Source of the DNA: Aidingimonas halophila
GTDB taxonomy: Bacteria > Pseudomonadota > Gammaproteobacteria > Pseudomonadales > Halomonadaceae
DNA length: 64,000 nt
Assembly: GCF_900106955.1 (NCBI RefSeq)
Contig: NZ_FNNI01000006.1
Location: forward strand, 1-64,000
Reading direction: 5' to 3'
Shown here: positions 1 to 9,041 of the stretch, in pieces
Numbering within the stretch: the stretch's first letter is position 1
Layout of the letters: every line of letters begins with the position of its first letter
Notes under the pieces: generated by a model
What the model was told of the DNA's origin: nothing
Database searches by the model: none
What the model saw: the letters and a program-made list of their open reading frames with translations, nothing else
Position numbers and translations under genes: made by a program

Positions 1-176
1 CGAAGAGCGGCCACATCAGTCTCTGGACTATGTGGCACCCCGAGCACACCCGGCATTAGCTGCGTAGGGTGTGCAGAAACCAGGGGGTCATTACAGCCCC
101 CCGAAACTCGAGCATCGAGTCGGTAAAGCTGGCGATGACCAGCACTTTTGTCATTGTGGTTATCCGAAAATAGCGG
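1..176. other. intergenic stretch with three inverted repeats
   Basis: No gene is supported here. Three hairpin-capable inverted repeats lie in tandem. GCCACAT (10-16) pairs with ATGTGGC (30-36), extended inward by AGTC/GACT with one bulged base. GCACACCC (44-51) pairs with GGGTGTGC (67-74). A G-run at about 84-88 pairs with a C-run near 98-103. None is followed by a clear T-tract on either strand, so terminator function for the minus-strand operon ending at 177 is possible but not shown. Confidence 0.4.
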
Positions 177-1349
177 CTAGATCGAGTGACTGCCGTGAGA
201 TACCGGTTTTTCCCGCTTCATGGCGCGTTGTTCACCGAGCACTGAAATCAGGAGGTAGATCAGAACAGGGGCAATCATCCATTTCTGACGAACTGCGATC
301 CCCAGGTTGGCAGTGGTCATGGCAAGAATGCCCCAGGACAGCAAGGCATACACCCAGAGGAAGGTACGATTATCACCGAGATGGCTCATGCGTCCTTTGA
401 AGACCGCCCAGCCTCCGAACGCAAACAGGCACAAAAGAATGATGTTATCGACAGCGGCGGCTAGCTGGAAAATACTTCTTGCCTCGAAAATCAAGGGCCT
501 GAACATATAAGTGAATAACTGCATGGGAAGGCTCATGGACGCAATATCCACACTACTTCCACCGCTCATGTTTTCTCCCTGACGCCCCTCGATATAAGTT
601 ACTACAGCATCAACATCCGATCCGTCGCCCACACCGGCATATTCCAGTGCCATCGGAATCATGACGGCAGCGGCGGCTACACTGGCCACGCCGCACACGA
701 TTCTCTGCAGCAACGTCACATTACGGGAGAAGACGAAAGAGACACTCAGTGCGATGACCATGAGGCCCGCCATGTGAGGTCTCACGACAAGCATAACGAG
801 AACGGCCATGACCATCAGAGGCATACGCCGATGCAAATTCAACGATGCCCACAACGCCAGGCCGGTGGCCATGAAGGCGATGGAATCCTTGCCAATTGCA
901 GATGACCAGAAGTTAACAGAAGGTAAGAATACAATGATCAATGCCAGATATTTTAAGTAAGGTGACTTGTCATGTAATGATGACTTCATGCAGGCATAAA
1001 ATGCCAGGATCCCGATGACGCCAAAAATATTGAAAACAAAAAAACAGCCTAAAAAAGAAAGGCCGAGATGATCAGAAAAAAAAGAATTAATGAATATAAC
1101 TGCAGATGTACCAAGCTCAAACTCGACGTGCTCCATTAAAGAAGCGCGATGATACATTATTGCATCTCCACCGTCGCGATTAACAAACCATGCATACAAG
1201 AAACTAAAAAAAGAATGCCATGAATATATAGCAAAGGATAAAAATTGATCGATGTAAAACCTTCTAGATAGAATCAACGTAAGATACAAACCGATAACTA
1301 ATACAGTTATTGCACTAGCGACTCCCCAGCCCCCTCCAAAATATTCCAT
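177..1349 (-). CDS. EpsG/Wzy-like polysaccharide polymerase (membrane protein)
   Basis: This 390-residue protein has about ten hydrophobic segments and resembles the EpsG/O-antigen polymerase group, which polymerises repeat units at the periplasmic face. The segment around residues 140-160 (LPSVNFWSSAIGKDSIAF) and the following Arg-containing VVRPHMAG stretch fit that group. It is the last gene seen in the exopolysaccharide operon, 6 bases after the preceding glycosyltransferase. The base composition becomes AT-rich towards the 5' half of the gene, at the edge of the AT-rich glycosyltransferase block. Membrane polymerases diverge strongly, so the family call rests on topology, a few motifs and context. 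Confidence 0.6.
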   Translation of the reverse strand: MEYFGGGWGVASAITVLVIGLYLTLILSRRFYIDQFLSFAIYSWHSFFSFLYAWFVNRDGGDAIMYHRASLMEHVEFELGTSAVIFINSFFSDHLGLSFLGCFFVFNIFGVIGILAFYACMKSSLHDKSPYLKYLALIIVFLPSVNFWSSAIGKDSIAFMATGLALWASLNLHRRMPLMVMAVLVMLVVRPHMAGLMVIALSVSFVFSRNVTLLQRIVCGVASVAAAAVMIPMALEYAGVGDGSDVDAVVTYIEGRQGENMSGGSSVDIASMSLPMQLFTYMFRPLIFEARSIFQLAAAVDNIILLCLFAFGGWAVFKGRMSHLGDNRTFLWVYALLSWGILAMTTANLGIAVRQKWMIAPVLIYLLISVLGEQRAMKREKPVSHGSHSI

Positions 1350-1355
1350 ATCTCA

Positions 1356-2507
1356 TCACTCGAATAATGATAACAAGTTATCTTTATATAGATTATACTT
1401 CAATTTTTTATCAGCATAAGCCTTGGCATTGACCTTCATAAGGTTAATATTATCAACCTCTTTTACCATACACCCAATCCCTTCAACCATTTCTTCAACA
1501 GACCAATTCACCAACAATCCTGCTTCTGACTCTTTTATAAATTTTTCCTGTAATGGTATTCCATAACTCGCTAACACAGCCAGCCCGGCTCCCATATACT
1601 CCGACAGCTTTGTAGGAGAAGACTCCATGTACTCTTCAGTAGGGGGAATCAAACATAAACCAATATCTGAACACAATAAATGTTCGACAAGTTCACTTCT
1701 ACTTACTTTGCATTCAATCTTAAGATTTCCCTTCTTGACAAACTGCTGAACCCCCGGGACTTGTTTTAATCTTCGGACATCATCTTCATCCCCGCCTATG
1801 AATAAAAAATCAGCATCTAACCTGTCAGACAAGTATTTCACAACAGCTTCGATAACTATTTCCAACTTCCTATCCGAACCGAATGTTCCTGAATAAATAA
1901 ACCTAACATTATCTATTTTGTTTTTAACATTGTCATCATATTGACTTTCACAAAGCGTGAAATCACAAAGCAAAGGAATGTATGAAGACTTCAAGTTTGG
2001 AGGAAAGGTTTCGTACATCCTCAATAAACCATCTGGACTCACAGCGAGAATAGACGATACTCGATTCCGAGATAACAACAGCAAGTATTTTGAAAAAAAT
2101 CTCTTGACAACACTACCACTGAACTTTTCATGTGGGAAACTGCTTTGGTATATTAGACTCTTACATTTCTTATAAAAAACCGAGGAAGCTAACAATACAA
2201 TTGGATCATTTCTAACAAAAACCACAAGACTTTCATGGCTATTCTTTTTCCTTGCAGTTCTATGCAAGATAAAAATAACTTTAAAAAAGTTAACTAGTCT
2301 TTTTAGACCCTCTCTTGGAAAAAGAGATGGTATGCATACTGCACCTAAATATCGTCTAGGTCTTCCACTTCCACCTGCCGAGTTAGAAACATATATCCTA
2401 ACTCGAACATTTTTAGAATCCGCAAGTACAGACGCAAGCATCCCATCAACAAAAGAATGACTAGGAGGCCAACCTTTATCAACGAATGCAACGAACAAAT
2501 AATTCAT
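1356..2507 (-). CDS. GT4-type glycosyltransferase
   Basis: This 383-residue protein is a GT-B fold glycosyltransferase of the group 1/GT4 kind. The C-terminal half has the expected pattern: a sheet-loop start RFIYSGTFGSDRKLEIVIEA (about 200-220), FLFIGGDED, and the sugar-nucleotide site SPTKLSEYMGAGLAVLAS (about 300-318). It presumably adds one sugar to the lipid-linked repeat unit in the cytoplasm. Its start overlaps the stop of the upstream GT2 gene by four bases (ATGA), showing translational coupling. The gene is AT-rich compared with the operon's proximal half. Donor and acceptor cannot be told from sequence. Confidence 0.75.
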   Translation of the reverse strand: MNYLFVAFVDKGWPPSHSFVDGMLASVLADSKNVRVRIYVSNSAGGSGRPRRYLGAVCIPSLFPREGLKRLVNFFKVIFILHRTARKKNSHESLVVFVRNDPIVLLASSVFYKKCKSLIYQSSFPHEKFSGSVVKRFFSKYLLLLSRNRVSSILAVSPDGLLRMYETFPPNLKSSYIPLLCDFTLCESQYDDNVKNKIDNVRFIYSGTFGSDRKLEIVIEAVVKYLSDRLDADFLFIGGDEDDVRRLKQVPGVQQFVKKGNLKIECKVSRSELVEHLLCSDIGLCLIPPTEEYMESSPTKLSEYMGAGLAVLASYGIPLQEKFIKESEAGLLVNWSVEEMVEGIGCMVKEVDNINLMKVNAKAYADKKLKYNLYKDNLLSLFE

Positions 2508-3280
2508 TTATCATTACTACTTATTTTTAAAAACAAATTAAGCGTTAACATCAGATTAAGAACCTTTTCTTTTAGTTTCATTTCTTTCTTATACTTCCAA
2601 AAGAATCTCATCCGGCCAACAACTAATTTTCGGGAACTGCTCAACCGTTCGCCAGCATTATGGCAACGGTAATAAACTATAGCTTTTTTTGAAAACGCTA
2701 TGGATTTATCGAGTAACAACAAATCTAAAACAAGTCCTTTATCCTCTCCAGTTATAAGGTACGGATCATACCCGGAAGACTCAGTCAAAGCAGATTTTTT
2801 TACAACGACGTTACTACCTATAGTGCCCGGATTTCGTACAAGTAGTGTCGAAATATAATCATTTTTTGATTTAAATAAGTTGTCCTTGCCCTTTAAAGAG
2901 ATCATCGTTTGCATGTTTTCTATGCAACCAACAATAATATCCGGCTTGCTCGATATAATTAACTCATATACATGCTTGAGATAACCTTTATCCCAAGAAT
3001 CATCATCATCAAGAAAGGCTATATAATCGCCACTAGCAATTGTTGCCCCAATATTTCGTGCTTGAGAGACACCGATTCTGGGCAGTGTGCGCAATACGTG
3101 AAGATACTCACAGCTAGGCAAGTTTTCTTTTTTTAAACTGATAAAACCATTATCGATGATGAGTATTTCAAAAGGAGCCACTTCCTGATCTAAAACACTT
3201 TTTAATGATTCCTGAATGTATTCAGGCCTGTCACAAGTGGTTATAATAACGCTTATTGTTATTTCATTTGTAACCATCAT
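2504..3280 (-). CDS. GT2-family glycosyltransferase
   Basis: This 258-residue protein has a GT-A domain from its N-terminus: ISVIITTCDRPEYIQESLKS (about 8-27), then ILIIDNG and the metal-binding acidic cluster AFLDDDDSWD near residue 95. It is an inverting, nucleotide-sugar-dependent transferase acting in the cytoplasm on the growing repeat unit. There is no C-terminal membrane anchor. Two ATG codons are adjacent at the start (3280 and 3277). The gene overlaps both neighbours by four bases, so it is embedded in a coupled block of glycosyltransferases. It is AT-rich and probably transferred with its neighbours. Confidence 0.75.
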   Translation of the reverse strand: MMVTNEITISVIITTCDRPEYIQESLKSVLDQEVAPFEILIIDNGFISLKKENLPSCEYLHVLRTLPRIGVSQARNIGATIASGDYIAFLDDDDSWDKGYLKHVYELIISSKPDIIVGCIENMQTMISLKGKDNLFKSKNDYISTLLVRNPGTIGSNVVVKKSALTESSGYDPYLITGEDKGLVLDLLLLDKSIAFSKKAIVYYRCHNAGERLSSSRKLVVGRMRFFWKYKKEMKLKEKVLNLMLTLNLFLKISSNDK

Positions 3281-4263
3281 GTACTCTCAATGCTCTGAAT
3301 ATCTTTATATATTTTTTTGACATACTTGTCGCTTCCTAAATCTACAAATTTTACATTCTTCATCGAAGTATCATTTATGCAATAAAAAAAAGTAGACGAT
3401 GAGTAATGGTATACTGTTATATTTACAGATAACTCAATCAATGCCAGTATATATACCTCCGAAGGTATCCACGGCTTATCAATTATAACTATTTTTTGTT
3501 CGGCGCCCCAGGCTGATCCATCATGAGGATGAGGCTTAAAGAATGTAGCATCAAAACTTGACTGTATATTACGAACCATTTCTATACTACACTCTCCTCC
3601 CCCCCATGTACCAATAATTAGAGCAACATTATAACCGGGCTTGACGGTTATCAAATCTTCATAAACAAGATCCAGCCAAGGTTTTTTAACATATCTAATT
3701 TCATGCATAAGACCTGGAAAGTACAGTGCTTTTCTAGAAATTTTATTATTTATTTCCCCAAAATAATAAGGGTAAGAAACCATGACAAAATCTGTAAACT
3801 CTCCCTGTCCAAACTGTATACCAGACTTTGTGATAGGGGCAAGCAATAGCCACTTTAACTTTCTAAAAATATTCATTTTATAACGGTATGAACTATAATA
3901 AGTGCTAACTCCTTCTTCAAACACAATCAACTGGTCTTTTTTCAAAGTGGCAAAAAGGTAAGTAAAACTTGTTCTATCGTCTTCGATAAATATTGATCTA
4001 TAATTTAAACCCTTTATTACTTCACAGGCCTCAAAATGATTGTCGACTACATTAAAAGCAACAGACAGGTACAAAAGCTCACATTCTGATATAAAGTCGA
4101 TAAAATAATTATAACCTTGAAAATTTTTTTTAACGATTATTAAAACAGGTTTGCAGATTTTATAATATCTAATTATCGACAAACAGTTAATGACCTGCAA
4201 AGGTTTGCTACAGACAAATACAGATGGTTGTGAAATTAATTCACATTCAATTATTCTATTCAT
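3277..4263 (-). CDS. sialyltransferase-like protein (GT52/polysialyltransferase type)
   Basis: I chose the ATG at 4263, giving 328 residues, because it overlaps the preceding stop as ATGAATAG. The longer reading from 4311 would overlap by 56 bases. The protein starts with SVFVCSKPLQVINCLSI, the kind of N-terminus seen in GT52 and polysialyltransferase proteins. It carries the three short motifs shared by several bacterial sialyltransferase families: an acidic-acidic-Gly motif (VFEEGVSTY), a His-Pro motif (FKPHPHDG) and a Ser-Ser/Thr motif (YHYSSSTFF). With neuA, neuB and neuC in the same operon, a transferase using a CMP-nonulosonic acid donor is a reasonable prediction. It is AT-rich. Confidence 0.55.
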   Translation of the reverse strand: MNRIIECELISQPSVFVCSKPLQVINCLSIIRYYKICKPVLIIVKKNFQGYNYFIDFISECELLYLSVAFNVVDNHFEACEVIKGLNYRSIFIEDDRTSFTYLFATLKKDQLIVFEEGVSTYYSSYRYKMNIFRKLKWLLLAPITKSGIQFGQGEFTDFVMVSYPYYFGEINNKISRKALYFPGLMHEIRYVKKPWLDLVYEDLITVKPGYNVALIIGTWGGGECSIEMVRNIQSSFDATFFKPHPHDGSAWGAEQKIVIIDKPWIPSEVYILALIELSVNITVYHYSSSTFFYCINDTSMKNVKFVDLGSDKYVKKIYKDIQSIEST

Positions 4264-5275
4264 ATAACCCATCTTCAAATTTTTTAATGTACTCATATGG
4301 CGTTGTTTCATGTATATATTTCAAGTGATGATCAACATATAAAACCTTATACTCCGTCATGCTTTTAAGTATGATATAATTCAACAACAAGTCATGGCCA
4401 CATAAGCTTTCAAGAAACTTTTCCTTGTTTAAACTTCCTGTTCCTGTTTTAACTGAAGAGTGGTATTTATCACTATAAACAGGCCCGCCTGTATAAAAGT
4501 TGAAACCTTCTAGAAGTATTTCACCGTAACCATGGTACAATAATGTATTAATGATCGTTATTAATGCAAGGGGGTTAGAAAATATAAAATCATAAGGTAA
4601 TGGTATTGCTGGAGTAACCCAATATTTACTATATTCATCCTTATTAGTAGTCATGACTTTTTTGATAGCTCCAGATTCTATTAAATCAATTATATCCTTC
4701 AATTTAAATAAAAAATCTTCAGTGTTGTAATATGCAAACGCCCGACTATTACTATCTAAATAAAACCTTTCTGGCTTGATTATTATTGAATCATACCCAT
4801 CTTCTTCCTTATAATTTGTAACCAAAGGGCCTAAAACTCTTATCTTCTTATCTGGATCAATATCAAGGCTCAAATTCCAATTTAAACAGTTCTGCTCCAA
4901 GCACATGTTTTCTTTAAAAAATAAATAATCTTTTTCACTCAACAACCTACCCAAAATATCAAACTCTTCTAGAAGAGACATATATTTTAAAGAAGATCTT
5001 TTGTATTGACCCTTTGAAAATCTTGCAATCAGATAAATGGCAGAAACTTTATACCTATAAGATTCCATTATCATTAAACCTGAAAACAAGTTTTTATGCT
5101 TTTCATGGAAATAAAAAGCAACAAAAGGCCAATATATTCTTTTTATAGAATGAAGGTTTTTTCTCTCAGAAAGAGCAAAATAACTCAATAACCATAAAAA
5201 ACGGCGCTTAATAAATTTTAAAACCTTATTATTTGAAAGCTTGTAGTCGGATTTAACAATCAAATTGAATATCAT
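4256..5275 (-). CDS. unrecognised AT-rich protein, possible GT42 (CstI/CstII)-like sialyltransferase
   Basis: I do not firmly recognise this 339-residue protein. Its C-terminal half recalls the GT42 sialyltransferases of Campylobacter. LITIINTLLYHGYGEILLEG followed by FNFYTGG resembles their Gly-Tyr-x-Glu-Ile-x-Leu-x-Gly-x-x-Phe-Tyr signature. A later His (SLCGHDLLLNYIILKS) followed by a YKVLYV strand is placed like their catalytic His region. The N-terminal third has Lys/Phe/Tyr-rich helical sequence I cannot match. It lies directly upstream of another sialyltransferase-like gene with an 8-base overlap. A DUF115-type or other glycosyltransferase role would be an alternative. The gene is very AT-rich. 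Confidence 0.4.
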   Translation of the reverse strand: MIFNLIVKSDYKLSNNKVLKFIKRRFLWLLSYFALSERKNLHSIKRIYWPFVAFYFHEKHKNLFSGLMIMESYRYKVSAIYLIARFSKGQYKRSSLKYMSLLEEFDILGRLLSEKDYLFFKENMCLEQNCLNWNLSLDIDPDKKIRVLGPLVTNYKEEDGYDSIIIKPERFYLDSNSRAFAYYNTEDFLFKLKDIIDLIESGAIKKVMTTNKDEYSKYWVTPAIPLPYDFIFSNPLALITIINTLLYHGYGEILLEGFNFYTGGPVYSDKYHSSVKTGTGSLNKEKFLESLCGHDLLLNYIILKSMTEYKVLYVDHHLKYIHETTPYEYIKKFEDGLYE

Positions 5276-5577
5276 GGTTTGAATTTAACCCTTTAAATTA
5301 ATCCAGTGGGTTTACAGTAAATTTATGAATTTTTCCAGCGTATCTTGTGAGATAAAAAATTAAAATAGAATGCAAGAGATGTATGCGAATAAAATAAGCG
5401 TGCAGCTGATTTTCTGTATCACAACTCACTCAACCTAAATTACTCACTTCGATCAGGGGGAATTTACCAATCAAACTAACTGGTAAAATTTCAAACTATC
5501 CATCTGACATATTGTAAACCTCGACAGCATATTATTTAATAACGATAACATTGTTCGATTATCAGATAGTTATGTTT
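5276..5577. other. 302-base AT-rich gap inside the polysaccharide operon
   Basis: This is the longest gap within the operon, between two minus-strand glycosyltransferase genes. No open frame of useful length, hairpin terminator or repeat stands out. The composition is strongly AT-rich, so it could hold an internal minus-strand promoter for the six distal genes, but I could not point to one convincing -35/-10 pair. It may mark a boundary where the distal block was inserted. Confidence 0.4.
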
Positions 5578-6636
5578 TCAATATATGTATTTGATAGGCT
5601 TATTCCAAGCTTCCATATGGAGTCTATCAAAATACTTTTCCTGAGAAGGTAATAAATAAGAAAATAGCCAGAGAGCCAAAAATATACTTTTATATCTCTT
5701 ACCCTTTTTAAGTTTCTTGAGTGGTGTTTTGTCAATCCTGAATTTTATTGCTTGCTCACGGTAACTTTTCATCACTCTTAAAGCCATAACCCATCCTGGA
5801 CCAGGAGCTTTACTAATACAGTTTGATGATGATATTGTCCCAAACAGATAAATATTAATAAATCTATCTTCAATAATTTTCTTCTCTTCAGAATTTTTAG
5901 CTTTTGAGCATACACGACTATATCCATAAGAAGCTGTTGCCATTCGGTCATAAAACTTTTTCTTAACTTTTATATTTCTTGTTATTGATTCACTTTCTTT
6001 GTTATATATATAACCCACTATATCGGATTTATAAAATGCCCTTATATGATATGGGTAAAAAAAGTTCATCGGATTATCTTCATAATAGCAATTTTCAGGG
6101 TATAAAATATTATTCTCAGTAAGGATAGATTTTTTTATTATCTTGGTTGTAGCTCTTCCAAACCTAACAAGAAGCTTTTCCCTTGCCCTATCATCAACTA
6201 CGTATGAGCCTTCACGAAATGTTATTGAACTATATATATTACTATCATCCTGAATATTGAAGTCTATGAAATCATAACCATTCAGGTATATTTTTTTAAA
6301 AAAGTCAACCGCTTCTTGATTAATATCATCATCGGAGTCCACGAACCATACATAAGCTGCTGTCGATATATTCAACCCATAATTTCTAGCACCGCCTGGC
6401 CCTTTATTTTCTTGCCTGACTATTTTAGTTTCACAACGTAGTACATTCTTATAGTCTTCAAGATACCTCAAAGTACCATCTATTGAACCATCATCAACAA
6501 ATATCAACTCAATCTCATCATCTTCGATCTTTGCCAATGTCTGAAGCAGCTTGTTACATTTATTCTTAGAATTAAAAAATGGCACAATAATGGATAGAAC
6601 TTTTCCCTTGTCATGCATATTGTTAAAGGATTTCAT
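5578..6636 (-). CDS. GT2-family glycosyltransferase
   Basis: This 352-residue protein starts with a GT-A domain: LSIIVPFFNSKNKCNKLLQT (about 14-33), IELIFVDDGSIDGTLRYLED (about 42-61), GPGGARNYGLN and the metal-binding VWFVDSDDDI (about 110). The order matches capsule and LPS GT2 enzymes. The C-terminal 130 residues are basic, with a hydrophobic patch near the end, which may hold it at the membrane. Donor and linkage are unknown. It is AT-rich and is separated from the next gene downstream by a 302-base gap. Confidence 0.75.
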   Translation of the reverse strand: MKSFNNMHDKGKVLSIIVPFFNSKNKCNKLLQTLAKIEDDEIELIFVDDGSIDGTLRYLEDYKNVLRCETKIVRQENKGPGGARNYGLNISTAAYVWFVDSDDDINQEAVDFFKKIYLNGYDFIDFNIQDDSNIYSSITFREGSYVVDDRAREKLLVRFGRATTKIIKKSILTENNILYPENCYYEDNPMNFFYPYHIRAFYKSDIVGYIYNKESESITRNIKVKKKFYDRMATASYGYSRVCSKAKNSEEKKIIEDRFINIYLFGTISSSNCISKAPGPGWVMALRVMKSYREQAIKFRIDKTPLKKLKKGKRYKSIFLALWLFSYLLPSQEKYFDRLHMEAWNKPIKYIY

Positions 6637-6697
6637 TATAATTACTTCAAATAACAGGATGGTCTTTTAAAATATTTAACCAAGAACAACCATTACC

Positions 6698-7990
6698 CTA
6701 GGTTATAGATACCAAGTCGCATTCCCCCCACATCCTTATGTACCGTTCCACTTCTTCATCCGGTAGTCCTACTTTTTTTGCCAACTGTGTTATTGTGACA
6801 GGCCTCGTTATTGTAGGTATAATATCCATTAAAAGACGTAACTTCCGACGATTCCCATCGGGTTTATCACCAAAAGCCACCTGACCCGGATCAATATAGA
6901 GGTCATAGGCCGGGTTCGAAAGACAGATATTTCCAATGAATTTCTTCCGAATGATAGGACCGGACTCCAATGTATTCACAGCATGACTAACGACATCAAG
7001 AGATTCTTCCAGGCTCACATTGGACATAAGGCCGATATCGTCGCGATCAGTGTGATATTCAGGATAAGGATACCGGGATAATGAAGCCATCGGAATGCCA
7101 TAGGCTTCCCAAATATACTCATCATTTATGAGTGAACTCTCGAACTCTCCAACATTGTGTCTCGTTCTCAACTCATCAAGAGCATCTTCTGCTGAGAGCT
7201 CTATGTTTGAATTCTTGCTTCTTGATAACTGAAGTGACAATTCCGTAGGCGATCCAAGCATTTCAAGCATCATACCTTCGATGATTTTATCCCTTTCTTC
7301 CACGGGCAACATGCCAAGGTAGTATTCATTACCGATAATTCCCGGTGCCAATACTAAACGGTAGCTGAAATTCGGTTTCTCCTTCATTTGCCGCAAACGA
7401 TCAAATAAGGCAACACCTACGGCAACTCCGGATAGACCGTCGTTGGCCACTCCAGGATGATCGAGGTTGGCACCGAATACGATGGTTTCCGGCACTTTCC
7501 CTTCTATCGTGAAATCCAGTACTCGTAGTATTCCCGGCGCCTCTTCCGTTTCGATGACAATGTCATAATTACCGGCTGCAAGACCGTCGTAGAAAGTCTT
7601 GGGCACACAGAAGCCCCAGTCGCGATCATAGCTACGGAAAAGTTGGCGGAAATGAAAAGGAATAGCACCATCGTAACGGTGATCATAGTGCAGATGCTGC
7701 TTCAACTCAGCCAGGTCAACGGTTCCCCGAAATGGCGCTGATAGCGCCATGACAGCGAGCGGGTGATGCAATCCATCGTATATCAAACGCCCCTTGTGGT
7801 AGATTCCCGCCTGCTTCACATCCCATTTGGGTGGTATCACCCATCCGTTGTAGACATCATCCGCTGGATAGGTCCATTCACGGAAAGGCAGAATATCTTT
7901 CATGTAGCCTATCGTGTCATCGAAATCGCTGGAACAAATGACCCGATTCAGTGGTGTCAGATCAGCCAGGAGCTTCATCATGTCAACCAT
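6698..7990 (-). CDS. DUF4910 aminopeptidase-like protein with winged-helix tail
   Basis: The protein is about 430 residues and matches the DUF4910 architecture often found in polysaccharide and nonulosonate clusters: an N-terminal domain opening LLADLTPLNRVICSSDFDD, an M28-like aminopeptidase core with GANLDHPGVANDGLSG (His and Asp as likely zinc ligands), and a C-terminal winged-helix segment (ITQLAKKVGLPDEEVERYI). I prefer the ATG at 7990, with GAGGG close upstream, over the ATG at 8014. It may trim or deacylate a sugar or peptide intermediate, but its reaction is not established. It ends where the composition turns AT-rich, and follows the deacetylase gene by about 40 bases. Confidence 0.6.
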   Translation of the reverse strand: MVDMMKLLADLTPLNRVICSSDFDDTIGYMKDILPFREWTYPADDVYNGWVIPPKWDVKQAGIYHKGRLIYDGLHHPLAVMALSAPFRGTVDLAELKQHLHYDHRYDGAIPFHFRQLFRSYDRDWGFCVPKTFYDGLAAGNYDIVIETEEAPGILRVLDFTIEGKVPETIVFGANLDHPGVANDGLSGVAVGVALFDRLRQMKEKPNFSYRLVLAPGIIGNEYYLGMLPVEERDKIIEGMMLEMLGSPTELSLQLSRSKNSNIELSAEDALDELRTRHNVGEFESSLINDEYIWEAYGIPMASLSRYPYPEYHTDRDDIGLMSNVSLEESLDVVSHAVNTLESGPIIRKKFIGNICLSNPAYDLYIDPGQVAFGDKPDGNRRKLRLLMDIIPTITRPVTITQLAKKVGLPDEEVERYIRMWGECDLVSIT

Positions 7991-8031
7991 ACTTCCCTCA
8001 CTTTTGGAACTCATGCAATGAATGCACAGAA

Positions 8032-9015
8032 CTAAAGATGGTCACACTTAGCGCGATCAGCCATGTCGTAGGAAACACAGGACATAGGCAAGTCATTCGT
8101 ATCGAGGCGTGGTAACAATAGCGGGTCATCTTCTGACAGGTCAGCTATGTCGACGTTGACGGTCAGTCCCAAAGTACATCCTCGGAGTCTGAGCAGTTCC
8201 AGCAGCAACGGATTATAGCCGCCGTACGGGTAGCACATGACCCAGTCAGTAGTCTGGACTCCCAGCTCGGCCAGGAACGACAAGCTGGCATCGATTTCCC
8301 GTTGCTGCGCCTCACCGGACAATGTGTTCAACCATTCATGGCGGTCACCATGGCTGCCGAGGTACATGCCGCTCTCATGGAGTTCACGCAATTCATTTAC
8401 GCTCATATAGAGCTCGTCAGCGAAGGCGCGTTCGTCTTCCGTCACGAAACGGTGGAAGAGTTCATCCACCAACTCGGCTCTCAACGTTTCTGGCAACCCC
8501 TTTTGCAGGAGTCGCTTGATGAATGCCACATCGGGATCGTCGTAGCGACTTTCATGGCAATAGCGTTGGTAATAGGCGTCGTTATCATCGAGCCCGTATT
8601 GTTCACGGTGGGTATCAAGAAAGCGAAATACGGTATCGATCAGTAGGGAAGTCTCATCGATGGACGCGAGCACGAAGTGGATCTTGTTGACATCCAGAAC
8701 CCGACGCTCCCTGACCGCACAGGCGGGAGGAAAGAAACTGCCCTGCAGGCCCCGCTCGACCAATGACGGAAATACGTGCTCGTAGTGATCGCGATAACCA
8801 TCATCGAAGGTCAGCAGCGCCGCGTTCTCCGGAAGCGATGCTTCCCCCTTGACCGAAGCAATGACGTCTTCCATCCGCACGACACGATAATGCCGCTGGA
8901 GATAATCGAGCTGTCCTTCGAAATCTGTCAGTTCCAGCGCTTTCAAGGCCGGATAGCGCGATGTTCGTAACGGACGCACATAGTGATACATGACGATGGT
9001 CAACGGCTGCGACAT
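8032..9015 (-). CDS. polysaccharide deacetylase-family protein (NodB-like)
   Basis: The start at 9015 (MSQPLTIVMYHYVRP) is chosen because GCAGGAG lies just upstream. A longer open frame back to 9261 overlaps the SDR gene and encodes non-homologous sequence. The 327-residue protein has carbohydrate esterase 4 features: MYHYV near the N-terminus, LLTFDDGYRDHYEHVFP (about 85-101, with the catalytic and metal Asp pair), and SHGDRHEWLNTL (His of motif 2) further on. It has no signal peptide, so it probably acts in the cytoplasm, perhaps N-deacetylating a sugar intermediate or lipid-linked unit. It lies 26 bases after the SDR gene. Confidence 0.7.
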   Translation of the reverse strand: MSQPLTIVMYHYVRPLRTSRYPALKALELTDFEGQLDYLQRHYRVVRMEDVIASVKGEASLPENAALLTFDDGYRDHYEHVFPSLVERGLQGSFFPPACAVRERRVLDVNKIHFVLASIDETSLLIDTVFRFLDTHREQYGLDDNDAYYQRYCHESRYDDPDVAFIKRLLQKGLPETLRAELVDELFHRFVTEDERAFADELYMSVNELRELHESGMYLGSHGDRHEWLNTLSGEAQQREIDASLSFLAELGVQTTDWVMCYPYGGYNPLLLELLRLRGCTLGLTVNVDIADLSEDDPLLLPRLDTNDLPMSCVSYDMADRAKCDHL

Positions 9016-9041
9016 GCTGATTGCTCCTGCAGAGGAAAGGG

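Noticed and set aside
4264-4311. Upstream start for the GT52-like gene
   Set aside because: It would overlap the preceding gene by 56 bases, while the ATG at 4263 gives the usual short overlap and leaves the conserved N-terminus intact.
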